Below are positions 1 to 7,051 of a DNA stretch of 12,904 nt, one piece after another (the stretch's first letter is position 1; every line of letters starts with the position of its first letter). The stretch is taken from NCBI GenBank assembly GCA_018067115.1, contig JAGPVI010000222.1, forward strand, positions 1 to 12,904, read 5' to 3'. The position numbers and the translations under genes are program-made. The DNA is from Bizionia sp. (GTDB lineage: Bacteria > Bacteroidota > Bacteroidia > Flavobacteriales > Flavobacteriaceae). The notes beneath the pieces were generated by a model, which was not told where the DNA came from, searched no databases, and was given only the letters and a program-made list of their open reading frames with translations.

Positions 1-4
1 TCAT

Positions 5-829
5 TTATGCGTGTAATTGTTGGTGTAACGTAATAGTTTCAACGGCTTCTTTAACATCGTGAACGCGTAATATATTAGCTCCTTTTTCTAAGGCTATCAT
101 ATGTAAGGCTGTCGTGCCATTTAAAGCGTGTTCGGGTGTGGTATTGAGCGTTTTGTAGATCATCGATTTTCTTGATATACCTGCAAGCAAAGGTAAGTCG
201 GTAATTTTAAAATCGTCTAGTTTATTTAGTAATTCGAAATTTTGAGTGGTTGTTTTAGCAAATCCGAAGCCTGGATCTAAAATAATATCTTTTATACCCA
301 AAGCCCGGGCAGTTTGCACACGTTCTGAAAAGTAAAATAAGATGTCTTTTAGTAAATTGTCATAATGTGTTTCTTGCTGCATCGTTTGTGGCGTTCCTTT
401 CATATGCATCATAATATAAGGCACATTATAGTCGGCAACCGTTTGCAGCATTTTGGAATCTAAAAAACCCGCAGAGATATCATTTATTATTGCCGCTCCA
501 GCTTCTATAGACTGTTTAGCGACTTCAGCTCTAAATGTATCTACCGATAAAATAATATCTGGGAATTTTTCAACCAATAATTTAATAGCAGGAATAATAC
601 GTTGTAGTTCTTCGGCTTCATTAACGGTAGTTGCGTTTGGTTTAGAACTGTAACCTCCAATATCGATAAAAGTAGCGCCGTCAGAAAGCATTTTTTCTAC
701 CTGTGTAATACAGTGCGCCTCGCTGTTATAGTTACCGCCATCAAAAAAAGAATCTGGTGTAACGTTAAGGATTCCCATTACTTTTGGAGACGATATGTCT
801 ACCAATTTCCCGTTACAATTTAAAGTCAT
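5..829 (-). CDS. folP: Dihydropteroate synthase
   Basis: Condenses 6-hydroxymethyl-dihydropterin pyrophosphate with p-aminobenzoate to give dihydropteroate, in cytosolic folate synthesis. The 274-residue product has the usual family length and the expected motifs in order: MGILNVTPDSFFDGG near the N terminus (pterin-binding strand), FIDIGGYSSKP, SVDTFRAEVA, INDISAG, MHMKGTP, DPGFGFAKT, LAGISRKS and a terminal LRVHDV. These place all the loops of the TIM barrel, so the enzyme looks intact. YSS replaces the proteobacterial EST in the second loop, a variant I associate with Bacteroidota. The ATG at 829 is the natural start because the first motif begins within 20 residues of it. The gene is transcribed away from the DUF1599 gene; 105 AT-rich bases lie between them and presumably hold both promoters, though no clear pair of boxes was found. 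Confidence 0.96.
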   Translation of the reverse strand: MTLNCNGKLVDISSPKVMGILNVTPDSFFDGGNYNSEAHCITQVEKMLSDGATFIDIGGYSSKPNATTVNEAEELQRIIPAIKLLVEKFPDIILSVDTFRAEVAKQSIEAGAAIINDISAGFLDSKMLQTVADYNVPYIMMHMKGTPQTMQQETHYDNLLKDILFYFSERVQTARALGIKDIILDPGFGFAKTTTQNFELLNKLDDFKITDLPLLAGISRKSMIYKTLNTTPEHALNGTTALHMIALEKGANILRVHDVKEAVETITLHQQLHA

Positions 830-934
830 TTATGCTATTATTTATTGTGTTTACTAGGGTTCGGAAAAGTTTAAACCATAAACTTTGAACATTTGAAAAA
901 TTTAAGCGAAATTTACACAAAATTCAATTAATTT

Positions 935-1474
935 ATGCAAAATACGTCAAAACAATATGATGCTGTAATAAATACGTGTCGTAGCTTGTTTATAAATAAA
1001 ATGTCTGATTACGGGAGTGCTTGGAGGATTTTAAGATTGCCCTCGCTAACCGATCAAATTTTTATAAAAGCGCAACGCATTAGAGGACTTCAGCAAAACG
1101 ACGTAAGAAAGGTAGATGAGGGTGAGCACAGTGAGTTTATAGGCATTATAAACTATTGCATAATGGCGTTAATTCAATTAGATAAAGGCGTGGTAGAACA
1201 ACCCGATTTAACAACCGAGCAAGCAACTAAGTTATACGATGAAAAAGTAGCTTTAACCAAAACGCTAATGCAGAATAAAAATCACGATTATGGCGAGGCG
1301 TGGCGCGATATGCGTGTAAGTTCGTTAACCGATTTAATTTTGCAGAAATTATTACGCGTAAAACAAATTGAGGACAATTCAGGAAAAACAATAGTAAGCG
1401 AAGGGATAGATGCTAATTATCAAGATATGATTAATTATGCCATTTTTGCTTTAATACACTTAACAAAAGAATAA
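935..1474 (+). CDS. DUF1599-type protein with two tandem domain copies
   Basis: A 179-residue soluble protein of unknown biochemical role. It contains two copies of one domain of about 70 residues. Copy 1 (roughly residues 17-82) reads MSDYGSAWRILRLPSLTDQI, then an RI-rich helix and ends INYCIMALIQL. Copy 2 (roughly 112-177) reads NHDYGEAWRDMRVSSLTDLI, then RVKQIE and ends INYAIFALIHL. The DYGxAWR, SLTD and INYxIxALIxL signatures identify the DUF1599 family, which I recall as also occurring in phages and being linked by comparative genomics to nucleotide modification; nothing in this window shows that role. It opens the forward gene run, and its TAA is followed after three bases by the ATG of the DoxX-type gene, so the two are almost certainly co-transcribed and coupled. 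The family call is firm; the function is not. Confidence 0.85.
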   Translation: MQNTSKQYDAVINTCRSLFINKMSDYGSAWRILRLPSLTDQIFIKAQRIRGLQQNDVRKVDEGEHSEFIGIINYCIMALIQLDKGVVEQPDLTTEQATKLYDEKVALTKTLMQNKNHDYGEAWRDMRVSSLTDLILQKLLRVKQIEDNSGKTIVSEGIDANYQDMINYAIFALIHLTKE

Positions 1475-1477
1475 ATT

Positions 1478-2803
1478 ATGAGAATACTAGTAGGTTTTTG
1501 TCGCATTTTTGTGGGAATCTTTTTTATCATTTCAGGATTCATTAAATTAAATGACCCTGTAGGATTTGCCTTTAAATTAGAAGAGTATTTTGGGCCAACG
1601 GTTTTAGATTTACCATTTTTTATGCCGTATGCTTTAGCAATTTCCATTGTGGTGGTTGTATTTGAAGTGCTTTTAGGTCTCTTTTTAATTATAGGTTACA
1701 AGCCTAAATTTACAGTGTGGAGTTTATTATTGATGATCATTTTCTTCACCTTCCTAACGTTTTATTCTGCTTATTTCGATAAGGTAAAAGATTGCGGATG
1801 CTTTGGTGATGCTATGGCAATGACACCTTGGGAGAGTTTTACTAAAGATGCTGTTCTATTAGTTTTAATACTTATTGTTTTTGTAGGTGTTAAATACATT
1901 AAGCCTTTCTTTAATAATTTTGCAACAACACTAATTGCATTAGTTGGTTTTATTGCGTCTTTAGGTTTTGCTTACCACGTGTTAATGCACTTACCGTCAA
2001 TAGATTTTAGACCGTACAGATTAGGTGCTAATATTCAGCAAAACATGACTGTTCCCGACAATGCTCCAAAAGCAATTATAGAGTACACCTATGTGTTTAA
2101 TGTTAACGGAAAAGAAGAAAAACACACCGTTACTGAAGGCTACCCAGAAGTAGATGGCGAATTATTACGCGTGGAAACAAAAACGATTCGAGATGCTTAC
2201 GAGCCACCAATTCACGATTTCTCGATAGAAAAAGACGGTGTAGATTTTACGGCAGAAATTTTAGAATTAGATAATGTACTTTTAATTGTTGCTTATAATT
2301 TAGAAAAAGCGGAAGCTGCAGGTTTAAAAATAATTAAAACAGCAACCGATAAAGCTATTGCAAACGGTTACGATGTAATTGGGTTAACGGCAACGGGACC
2401 TAATGAGCAGAGTGTTATTAAAGAAAACTACAAATTAAATTTCGATTTTTATTTCTGTGATGAAACGGCATTAAAAACAATTGTGCGTTCTAACCCAGGT
2501 GTTTTAAAATTAGAAAAAGGAACCGTAATTCAGAAATTGCACTTTAACGATATTGATAAATTAGAGTTGCCGGTAGTAGAAAGAGCTCCAGAACCAGAGC
2601 CTATTGTAGAATCGCCATTTATTACAGAAGATATAGATAATACCCTCTTTATGTTAAACGGTGAAGAGGTCACTTTAGCAGAACTTGATGCTATAGATGC
2701 TGAAACTATTGAGGCCGTAAATGTGATAAAAGATTCGATGCAAATAAAAGCGGTAACCTCAAAGAATTATACGAGCGTTATTCAAGTAACCCTAAAAGAA
2801 TAA
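1478..2803 (+). CDS. DoxX-like membrane protein with thioredoxin-fold and plug-like C-terminal domains (BT_3928 type)
   Basis: A 441-residue inner-membrane protein without an assigned reaction. Residues 1-170 form a DoxX/MauE-like bundle with hydrophobic helices near 4-22, 50-73, 78-99, 124-145 and 150-170. The motif CGCFGD (C106, C108) lies just after the third helix, a place where redox cysteines are common in this superfamily. Residues 245-358 look like a thioredoxin-fold domain (VLLIVAYNLEKAE, FYFCDETALK, RSNPGVLKLEKGTV) without a CxxC pair. After a Pro/Glu-rich linker (about 368-382) comes a tail at 386-440 (FMLNGEEVTLAELDAIDAE, VNVIKDS, VIQVTLK) that resembles the plug domain of TonB-dependent receptors. 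It sits between the DUF1599 and permease genes with gaps of 3 and 9 bases. A role in membrane-linked thiol redox is plausible inference only. Confidence 0.85.
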   Translation: MRILVGFCRIFVGIFFIISGFIKLNDPVGFAFKLEEYFGPTVLDLPFFMPYALAISIVVVVFEVLLGLFLIIGYKPKFTVWSLLLMIIFFTFLTFYSAYFDKVKDCGCFGDAMAMTPWESFTKDAVLLVLILIVFVGVKYIKPFFNNFATTLIALVGFIASLGFAYHVLMHLPSIDFRPYRLGANIQQNMTVPDNAPKAIIEYTYVFNVNGKEEKHTVTEGYPEVDGELLRVETKTIRDAYEPPIHDFSIEKDGVDFTAEILELDNVLLIVAYNLEKAEAAGLKIIKTATDKAIANGYDVIGLTATGPNEQSVIKENYKLNFDFYFCDETALKTIVRSNPGVLKLEKGTVIQKLHFNDIDKLELPVVERAPEPEPIVESPFITEDIDNTLFMLNGEEVTLAELDAIDAETIEAVNVIKDSMQIKAVTSKNYTSVIQVTLKE

Positions 2804-2812
2804 AACATATCG

Positions 2813-3889
2813 TTGGTATCTTATTTTTTAAATAAAACATTTTATGCACTACTCACTTTATTTGGAGTAGTGACTGTTATTTTCTTTCTATTTAATGTCC
2901 TCCCTGGAGACCCAGCACAGATGATGTTGGGTCAAAACGAGGATAGTGAGCAATTGGCTATTGTAAAACAAAAATATGGTTTCGATAAACCTATTAGCAC
3001 GCAATATTTGTATTATTTAAATGATGTGTCGCCAGTTTCGTTACATTCCAATGCGCCACAAGAATACACATATTTGTCGCCTAATAAATATACGGCCGCA
3101 AAGCTATTCACTCTAGGAGACATAACCGCGGTTATAAAACTGCCGTATTTACGAGAATCGTTTACCAAACAAGGAAAAAAAGTAAGTCAGGTGTTAGCCG
3201 AAACTCTACCAAATACATTTGTATTAGCGGTTTCTGCCATTATAATAGCGTTGGTATTAGGGGTTTTCTTTGGTGTGATTTCGGCATTATATAAGAATTC
3301 GATTTTAGATAAGAGTATTCAAATAATAAGTACGATAGGCATGAGTGTACCTTCCTTTTTTAGCGCCATTGTGTTTGCATGGGTGTTTGGTTTCGTTTTA
3401 CATAAATACACGAATTTAGAAATGACGGGTAGTTTACTGGAACTCGACGATTATGGCGAGTCTATGCATGTAAAATGGAAAAACTTAATATTGCCTACCA
3501 TTGTTTTAGGTATTAGACCGTTGGCTGTTGTTATTCAACTAATGCGAAACTCACTTCTAGAAGTTTTAAACCAAGATTATATTCGCACGGCCAGAGCAAA
3601 AGGACTGAGTGAATATCAAATCATAAAAAAACACGCTATTAAAAACGCAATGAATCCTGTGGTTACTGCAATTTCAGGATGGTTTGCTTCTATGTTGGCA
3701 GGAGCCGTTTTTGTGGAATATATTTTTGGATGGAATGGTTTAGGAAAAGAAATAGTAAATGCCTTAAATACCTTAGATTTGCCAGTTATAATGGGCGCGG
3801 TTTTAATAATCGCTTTGCTCTTTATAATAATTAATATTTTTGTAGATATCATATACGCTTGGTTAGATCCCAAAGTAAAACTTCAATAA
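2813..3889 (+). CDS. DppB/OppB-type ABC transporter permease, TTG start
   Basis: A 358-residue inner-membrane permease subunit of the peptide/nickel ABC importer class. The N terminus has a membrane helix (about 10-30) followed by NVLPGDPA, the usual DppB opening. Further helices lie near 135-160, 178-197, 225-245, 285-305 and 325-350. The cytoplasmic EAA loop that contacts the ATPase is clear at 256-279 (YIRTARAKGLSEYQIIKKHA), and the C terminus ends WLDPKVKLQ as in the family. Start choice: no ATG precedes the first helix, and the next Met (AQMM, residue 37) would remove it; the TTG at 2813, nine bases after the preceding stop and in the same frame as it, restores a full-length protein. No second permease, ATPase or binding protein is encoded in the window, so its partners must lie elsewhere. 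Substrate unknown. Confidence 0.88.
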   Translation: MVSYFLNKTFYALLTLFGVVTVIFFLFNVLPGDPAQMMLGQNEDSEQLAIVKQKYGFDKPISTQYLYYLNDVSPVSLHSNAPQEYTYLSPNKYTAAKLFTLGDITAVIKLPYLRESFTKQGKKVSQVLAETLPNTFVLAVSAIIIALVLGVFFGVISALYKNSILDKSIQIISTIGMSVPSFFSAIVFAWVFGFVLHKYTNLEMTGSLLELDDYGESMHVKWKNLILPTIVLGIRPLAVVIQLMRNSLLEVLNQDYIRTARAKGLSEYQIIKKHAIKNAMNPVVTAISGWFASMLAGAVFVEYIFGWNGLGKEIVNALNTLDLPVIMGAVLIIALLFIIINIFVDIIYAWLDPKVKLQ

Positions 3890-3896
3890 CATAACG

Positions 3897-4646
3897 ATGA
3901 GAAAACATATTGTAGCCGGAAACTGGAAAATGAACAACGATTTAGCACAATCAGTAGCTTTAATCTCAGATTTAAAAAGACAAAATCAAACTTCGAATGC
4001 TGAGGTTATGATTGCGCCTACATTCACCAACTTATGGCACACCACCGAAAATCTTAAAAGCAGCCCGATAGAGGTTATTGCTCAAAATATGCACTTCGCA
4101 GAAAATGGAGCTTACACCGGCGAAGTGAGTGCCGAAATGTTAAAAAGTATTGGTGTAAATACCGTTATTTTAGGACATAGCGAGCGTCGTGCTTATTTTA
4201 ATGAGACGGATGAAATGCTAGCAAAAAAGGTAGATGCAGCACTAGAACACAATATGCGTGTCATTTTCTGTTTTGGTGAAGAATTGGCCGATAGACAAGC
4301 GAGTACCCACGAAAGTGTAGTTGCCAATCAAATAAAAAACGCTTTATTTCATTTAAAGGCTACCGATTTTCAAAGTATAGTATTGGCGTACGAGCCTGTA
4401 TGGGCCATTGGTACGGGTGAAACGGCAAGTCCAGAGCAAGCGCAAGAGATGCACCAATTTATACGTAAAACCTTAAGTGATGCGTATGGTGATACTGTTG
4501 CAAATGCAATGTCTATTCTATATGGCGGTAGTGTAAAACCTGCTAATGCGAAAGAGATCTTTTCTAAGCCAGACGTAGATGGTGGATTAATTGGAGGCGC
4601 AGCTTTAAATGCCGAAGATTTTTATGCTATAGTTAATGCTTTTTAA
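3897..4646 (+). CDS. tpiA: Triosephosphate isomerase
   Basis: Interconverts dihydroxyacetone phosphate and glyceraldehyde 3-phosphate in glycolysis and gluconeogenesis; a cytosolic dimer. At 249 residues it has standard length, with all catalytic residues visible: N9 and K11 in AGNWKMN, H94 in LGHSERR and E166 in AYEPVWAIGTG. The mobile loop 6 follows E166, and the phosphate-binding segments YGGSVKPAN and DGGLIGGAAL are intact. The ATG lies seven bases after the permease stop, so the gene appears to be carried on the same transcript, although that operon partner has no obvious metabolic link. No terminator follows; the gap to prmA holds two short hairpins instead. Confidence 0.98.
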   Translation: MRKHIVAGNWKMNNDLAQSVALISDLKRQNQTSNAEVMIAPTFTNLWHTTENLKSSPIEVIAQNMHFAENGAYTGEVSAEMLKSIGVNTVILGHSERRAYFNETDEMLAKKVDAALEHNMRVIFCFGEELADRQASTHESVVANQIKNALFHLKATDFQSIVLAYEPVWAIGTGETASPEQAQEMHQFIRKTLSDAYGDTVANAMSILYGGSVKPANAKEIFSKPDVDGGLIGGAALNAEDFYAIVNAF

Positions 4647-4681
4647 GGCATTACCACAAAATTAAGCTAATATGCTTTATG

Positions 4682-4718
4682 GTCCGATAATAATCGGGCG
4701 TGCTCAACTAAAGGAGCA
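4682..4718 (+). other. Two adjacent hairpins between tpiA and prmA
   Basis: The 96-base gap contains two back-to-back inverted repeats. The first pairs 4682-4688 with 4693-4699 (GTCCGAT / ATCGGGC, seven pairs including one G-U, loop AATA). The second pairs 4701-4705 with 4714-4718 (TGCTC / GAGCA, five pairs, eight-base loop). Neither is followed by a run of T, so they do not look like intrinsic terminators. They would sit in the 5' leader of the prmA message or act as a processing or partial-termination signal inside a tpiA-prmA transcript. Pairing is read directly from sequence; the role is unknown. Confidence 0.45.
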
Positions 4719-4742
4719 GTCACTAATTTAAAAAGAAATTAA

Positions 4743-5579
4743 ATGTCTAATACAATTTATATCGGGTATTATTTTACAGTAAAACCTATAGAACCTGCAG
4801 TCGAAATTTTAATTGCCGAATTAGGCTATGCGGGCTTCGAGAGCTTCGTAGAAACCGAAACGGGCGTTACGGCTTACATTCAAAAAGAAGAGTGGCACGC
4901 CGATATTTTAAAAGATATATATGCGCTACAATCAGATGAGTTCGAGATTACGTACACGCACGAAGAGATAGAGCAAGTAAATTGGAACGAAGAATGGGAG
5001 AAAAATTTTAATCCTATTGTTGTAGACGATTTGTGTTCTGTACGCGCACCATTTCACGCAAAGCCACAAACGAAATACGATATTATTATCGAGCCTAAAA
5101 TGAGCTTTGGTACGGGGCACCACGAAACGACACATATGATGCTGCAACATCTTTTAACTGCCGATGTTAAAGATAAAACGGTGTTAGATATGGGGTGTGG
5201 TACTGGAGTGTTAGCCATTTTGGCAGCTTTAAGAGGGGCTAAGCATATTGAAGCTATTGATATAGATAACTGGTGTTATGTAAATAGTTTAGAGAATATA
5301 GAGCGTAATAATGTGCCACACGTAAATGTTTATGAAGGTGATGCAAGCCTTCTAGATAACAAGCATTACGACGTTATTATAGCAAACATAAATCGTAATA
5401 TTTTATTAAACGACATCAAGATTTATGCAAAATGTTTAAATGAAAATGGCACATTGTATCTTAGTGGGTTTTACGATAATGACATTGAGAGCATAGAAGA
5501 AGAGTGTAATAAAAATGGTCTAGTTTTTGAAGCTAAGTTAGAACGTAATAATTGGGTTGCGTTACAATTTAAAAATTAA
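4743..5579 (+). CDS. prmA: Ribosomal protein L11 methyltransferase
   Basis: S-adenosylmethionine-dependent methyltransferase that methylates ribosomal protein L11. The 278-residue protein has an N-terminal L11-recognition region (about 1-90) ending in the NWNEEWEKNFNP segment, then a Rossmann-type domain. Diagnostic motifs are MSFGTGHHETT (120-130, the PrmA signature), VLDMGCGTGVLAI (147-159, motif I for SAM), AIDIDNW (171-177, acidic residue for the ribose) and IIANINRNIL (212-221, in place of the NPPY-type motif). The ATG follows an A-rich leader ending AAAAAGAAATTAA. It is paired with clpS 23 bases downstream, so both proteins of this short unit touch translation or protein quality control. 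Confidence 0.95.
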   Translation: MSNTIYIGYYFTVKPIEPAVEILIAELGYAGFESFVETETGVTAYIQKEEWHADILKDIYALQSDEFEITYTHEEIEQVNWNEEWEKNFNPIVVDDLCSVRAPFHAKPQTKYDIIIEPKMSFGTGHHETTHMMLQHLLTADVKDKTVLDMGCGTGVLAILAALRGAKHIEAIDIDNWCYVNSLENIERNNVPHVNVYEGDASLLDNKHYDVIIANINRNILLNDIKIYAKCLNENGTLYLSGFYDNDIESIEEECNKNGLVFEAKLERNNWVALQFKN

Positions 5580-5602
5580 TATATTAGTACAAATTATTGA
5601 TT

Positions 5603-5878
5603 ATGAGTACAAAAGAAAAGGTTTTAGAGCAAATTAAAGTAGAGGAGAAGGAAAAAGAAAACAATGAGATTGTTTTGTATAACGACGATGTAAATACTTT
5701 TGATTACGTTATAGACACTCTTATTTATGCTTGCGATCACACACCAGAACAAGCAGAGCAGTGTTCTCTTTTAGTGCATTATAAAGGACAGTGTACTGTT
5801 AAAACCGGAGATATTAAAGATTTAGAGCCGCGTTGCTCTAAGCTATTACAAGCTGGACTCAGCGCAGAAATAATATAA
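5603..5878 (+). CDS. clpS: ATP-dependent Clp protease adaptor ClpS
   Basis: Adaptor that binds N-terminal destabilising residues and delivers N-degron substrates to the ClpA or ClpC unfoldase. The 91-residue product has a charged, flexible N-terminal extension (1-22, Lys/Glu-rich) and then the ClpS core: NEIVLYNDDVNTFDYVIDTL (21-40), HTPEQAEQCSLLVHYKGQC (46-64) and ETGDI-like KTGDIKDLE. The DD / NTF segment and H59 correspond to the N-degron pocket. I start at the ATG at 5603; a TTG two codons earlier is in frame but adds nothing conserved. It is the last gene of the forward run and is followed immediately by an intrinsic terminator. Confidence 0.93.
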   Translation: MSTKEKVLEQIKVEEKEKENNEIVLYNDDVNTFDYVIDTLIYACDHTPEQAEQCSLLVHYKGQCTVKTGDIKDLEPRCSKLLQAGLSAEII

Positions 5879-5887
5879 TCTAAACCT

Positions 5888-5920
5888 AAAACAGTAATTT
5901 TTAATTACTGTTTTTTTTTT
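5888..5920 (+). terminator. Intrinsic terminator after clpS
   Basis: Positions 5890-5899 (AACAGTAATT) pair perfectly with 5903-5912 (AATTACTGTT) around a TTT loop, extended by two further A-T pairs, and the right arm runs into ten consecutive T ending at 5920. It begins ten bases after the clpS stop and closes the forward transcription unit. The flanking A residues would let it act weakly in the other direction, but no minus-strand gene ends here. Confidence 0.9.
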
Positions 5921-5968
5921 CTATAATGTATAAGCGATATTTAAATCTTTAAAAAGTAGTTGGGGTAA

Positions 5969-6451
5969 ATGACTAAAATTGCGTTTGGTGGTGGTTGCCA
6001 CTGGTGTACAGAAGCAGTGTTTCAATCATTAATTGGTGTGTCTTCTGTAGATCAGGGTTTTGTGGCTTCAATAGGCGAGGAGTCTTCTTTTTCTGAGGCC
6101 GTTATTGTTCATTTTAATCCTAAAGAGATTCCGTTAAATGTTCTTACCGAAATTCATTTACTCACACATAAAAGCACTTCTAATCATTCTATGCGTAAAA
6201 AATATAGATCGGCAGTGTATGTGTTTTCAGAAGAACAATATCAAGACATTAATTTAATATTAATGGATTTACAAAGGCAGTTTAATCTCCCCATAATTAC
6301 GAAAACTTTATTTTTTGAGGACTTTAAACCTTCAGAAGAGGCCTTTGTAAATTACTACTATAGCAATCCTGAGAAGCCATTCTGTAAAACTTTTATTACA
6401 CCTAAATTACAGTATCTTTTAAAAGCGTTTTCAGGTTACGTTAAGTCATAA
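5969..6451 (+). CDS. msrA: Divergent MsrA-like peptide methionine sulfoxide reductase
   Basis: A 160-residue protein of the MsrA family, whose members reduce methionine-S-sulfoxide in proteins. Family marks are GGGCHWCTEAVFQ (8-20) with nucleophile C10 and a CxxC pair with C13, SEAVIVHFNP (42-51) retaining the catalytic Glu as E43, KYRSAVYV (78-85) retaining Y79, and a C-terminal NPEKPFCKTFITPKLQ with C139. Differences from the textbook enzyme are marked. The Phe after the nucleophile is His11, the GYTGG tyrosine appears as Phe31, and the Asp upstream of QYRS appears to be Ser74. The loop with GHxE is shortened. I recall similar GCHWC proteins in flavobacteria. The fold assignment is good; canonical activity is uncertain. 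It stands alone after the clpS terminator and converges on the next gene with nine bases between. Confidence 0.8.
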   Translation: MTKIAFGGGCHWCTEAVFQSLIGVSSVDQGFVASIGEESSFSEAVIVHFNPKEIPLNVLTEIHLLTHKSTSNHSMRKKYRSAVYVFSEEQYQDINLILMDLQRQFNLPIITKTLFFEDFKPSEEAFVNYYYSNPEKPFCKTFITPKLQYLLKAFSGYVKS

Positions 6452-6460
6452 AAAAAGTAA

Positions 6461-6913
6461 TTAAAATTGTAACTGGTATTTTGCCGTGTTGTTTTCTTCT
6501 TCAAACAGCTTAGAGTATTCCATAATATTAGGGATGTTGTCTAATTTACAAAGTAAGTTTACTACTAAACAGAGACCGTTAAATTGCAGGTTTTTATCTT
6601 TAGGATTTTCTGGTTTGCAAGAGGATTTGGAAATTGGTAAAGTGTAACCGCAACCTTTTAAAAATTCTGCTTCTATCTGTAAAAGTTCTAAAGGTGAGTA
6701 ACCAAATACTTTTCTCCCAAAGTTCTGGTTTAAAGTGCCTATATAACTCAACTGTAAAGATCCATGGCTTAGAGTAAGTAATTTCCAAGTATCTGTATTA
6801 TCGCAAATATTTCCTACAGCACAGTGCATACAGCAATCGGGGTTTAATGCTCCAGCGTGAAAGGCGTTGTATAGTTTTGTTACGGCGTGTTCTAAGCGTT
6901 TAGATGTTTTCAT
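6461..6913 (-). CDS. Flavobacterial Cys-motif protein, often mislabelled NqrF-like
   Basis: A 150-residue protein of unknown function. It opens with a basic helix (MKTSKRLEHAVTKLYNAF), then CCMHCAVGNIC (27-37; CX2CX5C plus an extra Cys), and continues with GYSPLELLQIEAEFL (71-85) and further cysteines at 88, 99, 115 and 122. The cysteine cluster could bind a metal or an Fe-S centre. From memory, similar flavobacterial proteins carry the name Na+-translocating NADH-quinone reductase subunit F. The sequence does not support that: it is far too short and lacks the ferredoxin CX4CX2C pattern and the FAD/NADH domains. I use the ATG at 6911-6913; a TTG two codons upstream is also in frame. It has its own promoter-like sequence (6971-6999). 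Confidence 0.75.
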   Translation of the reverse strand: MKTSKRLEHAVTKLYNAFHAGALNPDCCMHCAVGNICDNTDTWKLLTLSHGSLQLSYIGTLNQNFGRKVFGYSPLELLQIEAEFLKGCGYTLPISKSSCKPENPKDKNLQFNGLCLVVNLLCKLDNIPNIMEYSKLFEEENNTAKYQLQF

Positions 6914-6970
6914 ACCCAATACTGTTTTAATAATAGTTAAAGGAGGGGCGGTAATTAGTTAATAGTTATT

Positions 6971-6999
6971 AAGTTATGAAAAATAGTTTAAGATGTCAA
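6971..6999 (-). promoter_or_regulatory. Predicted housekeeping promoter for the Cys-motif gene
   Basis: On the minus strand TTGACA (6999-6994) is followed after exactly 17 bases by TAACTT (6976-6971), which also fits the TAnnTT start of the Bacteroidota -7 element. Transcription would begin near 6964, leaving a leader of about 50 bases to the ATG at 6913. An inverted repeat TTAATA-GT-TATTAA (6959-6972) overlaps the predicted start point and could be an operator, though in AT-rich DNA this may be chance. Confidence 0.5.
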
Positions 7000-7021
7000 G
7001 TTTATTTTTGCGGCGTAAAAG

Positions 7022-7051
7022 TAAAAAAGCCACTTCTTTCGAAGTGGCTTT
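7022..7051 (-). terminator. Intrinsic terminator of the gdhA-side minus-strand group
   Basis: AAGCCACTTC (7027-7036) pairs perfectly with GAAGTGGCTT (7041-7050), with one further A-T pair outside. Read on the minus strand the loop is the stable tetraloop GAAA and the stem runs into a T tract (complement of 7023-7028). It lies about 70 bases past the stop of the 137-residue gene and ends the transcript that comes from the glutamate dehydrogenase side. Confidence 0.88.

Noticed and set aside
830..934. Promoters for folP and the DUF1599 gene in the divergent gap, e.g. TTG at 893-895 and TACACAAA from 914
   Set aside because: The -7 match to TAnnTTTG is poor and the alternatives are no better; reporting a specific site would be guesswork.
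5597..5602. TTG start two codons upstream of the clpS ATG
   Set aside because: Adds only two unconserved residues; the ATG at 5603 gives the usual MSTKEK start and family length.
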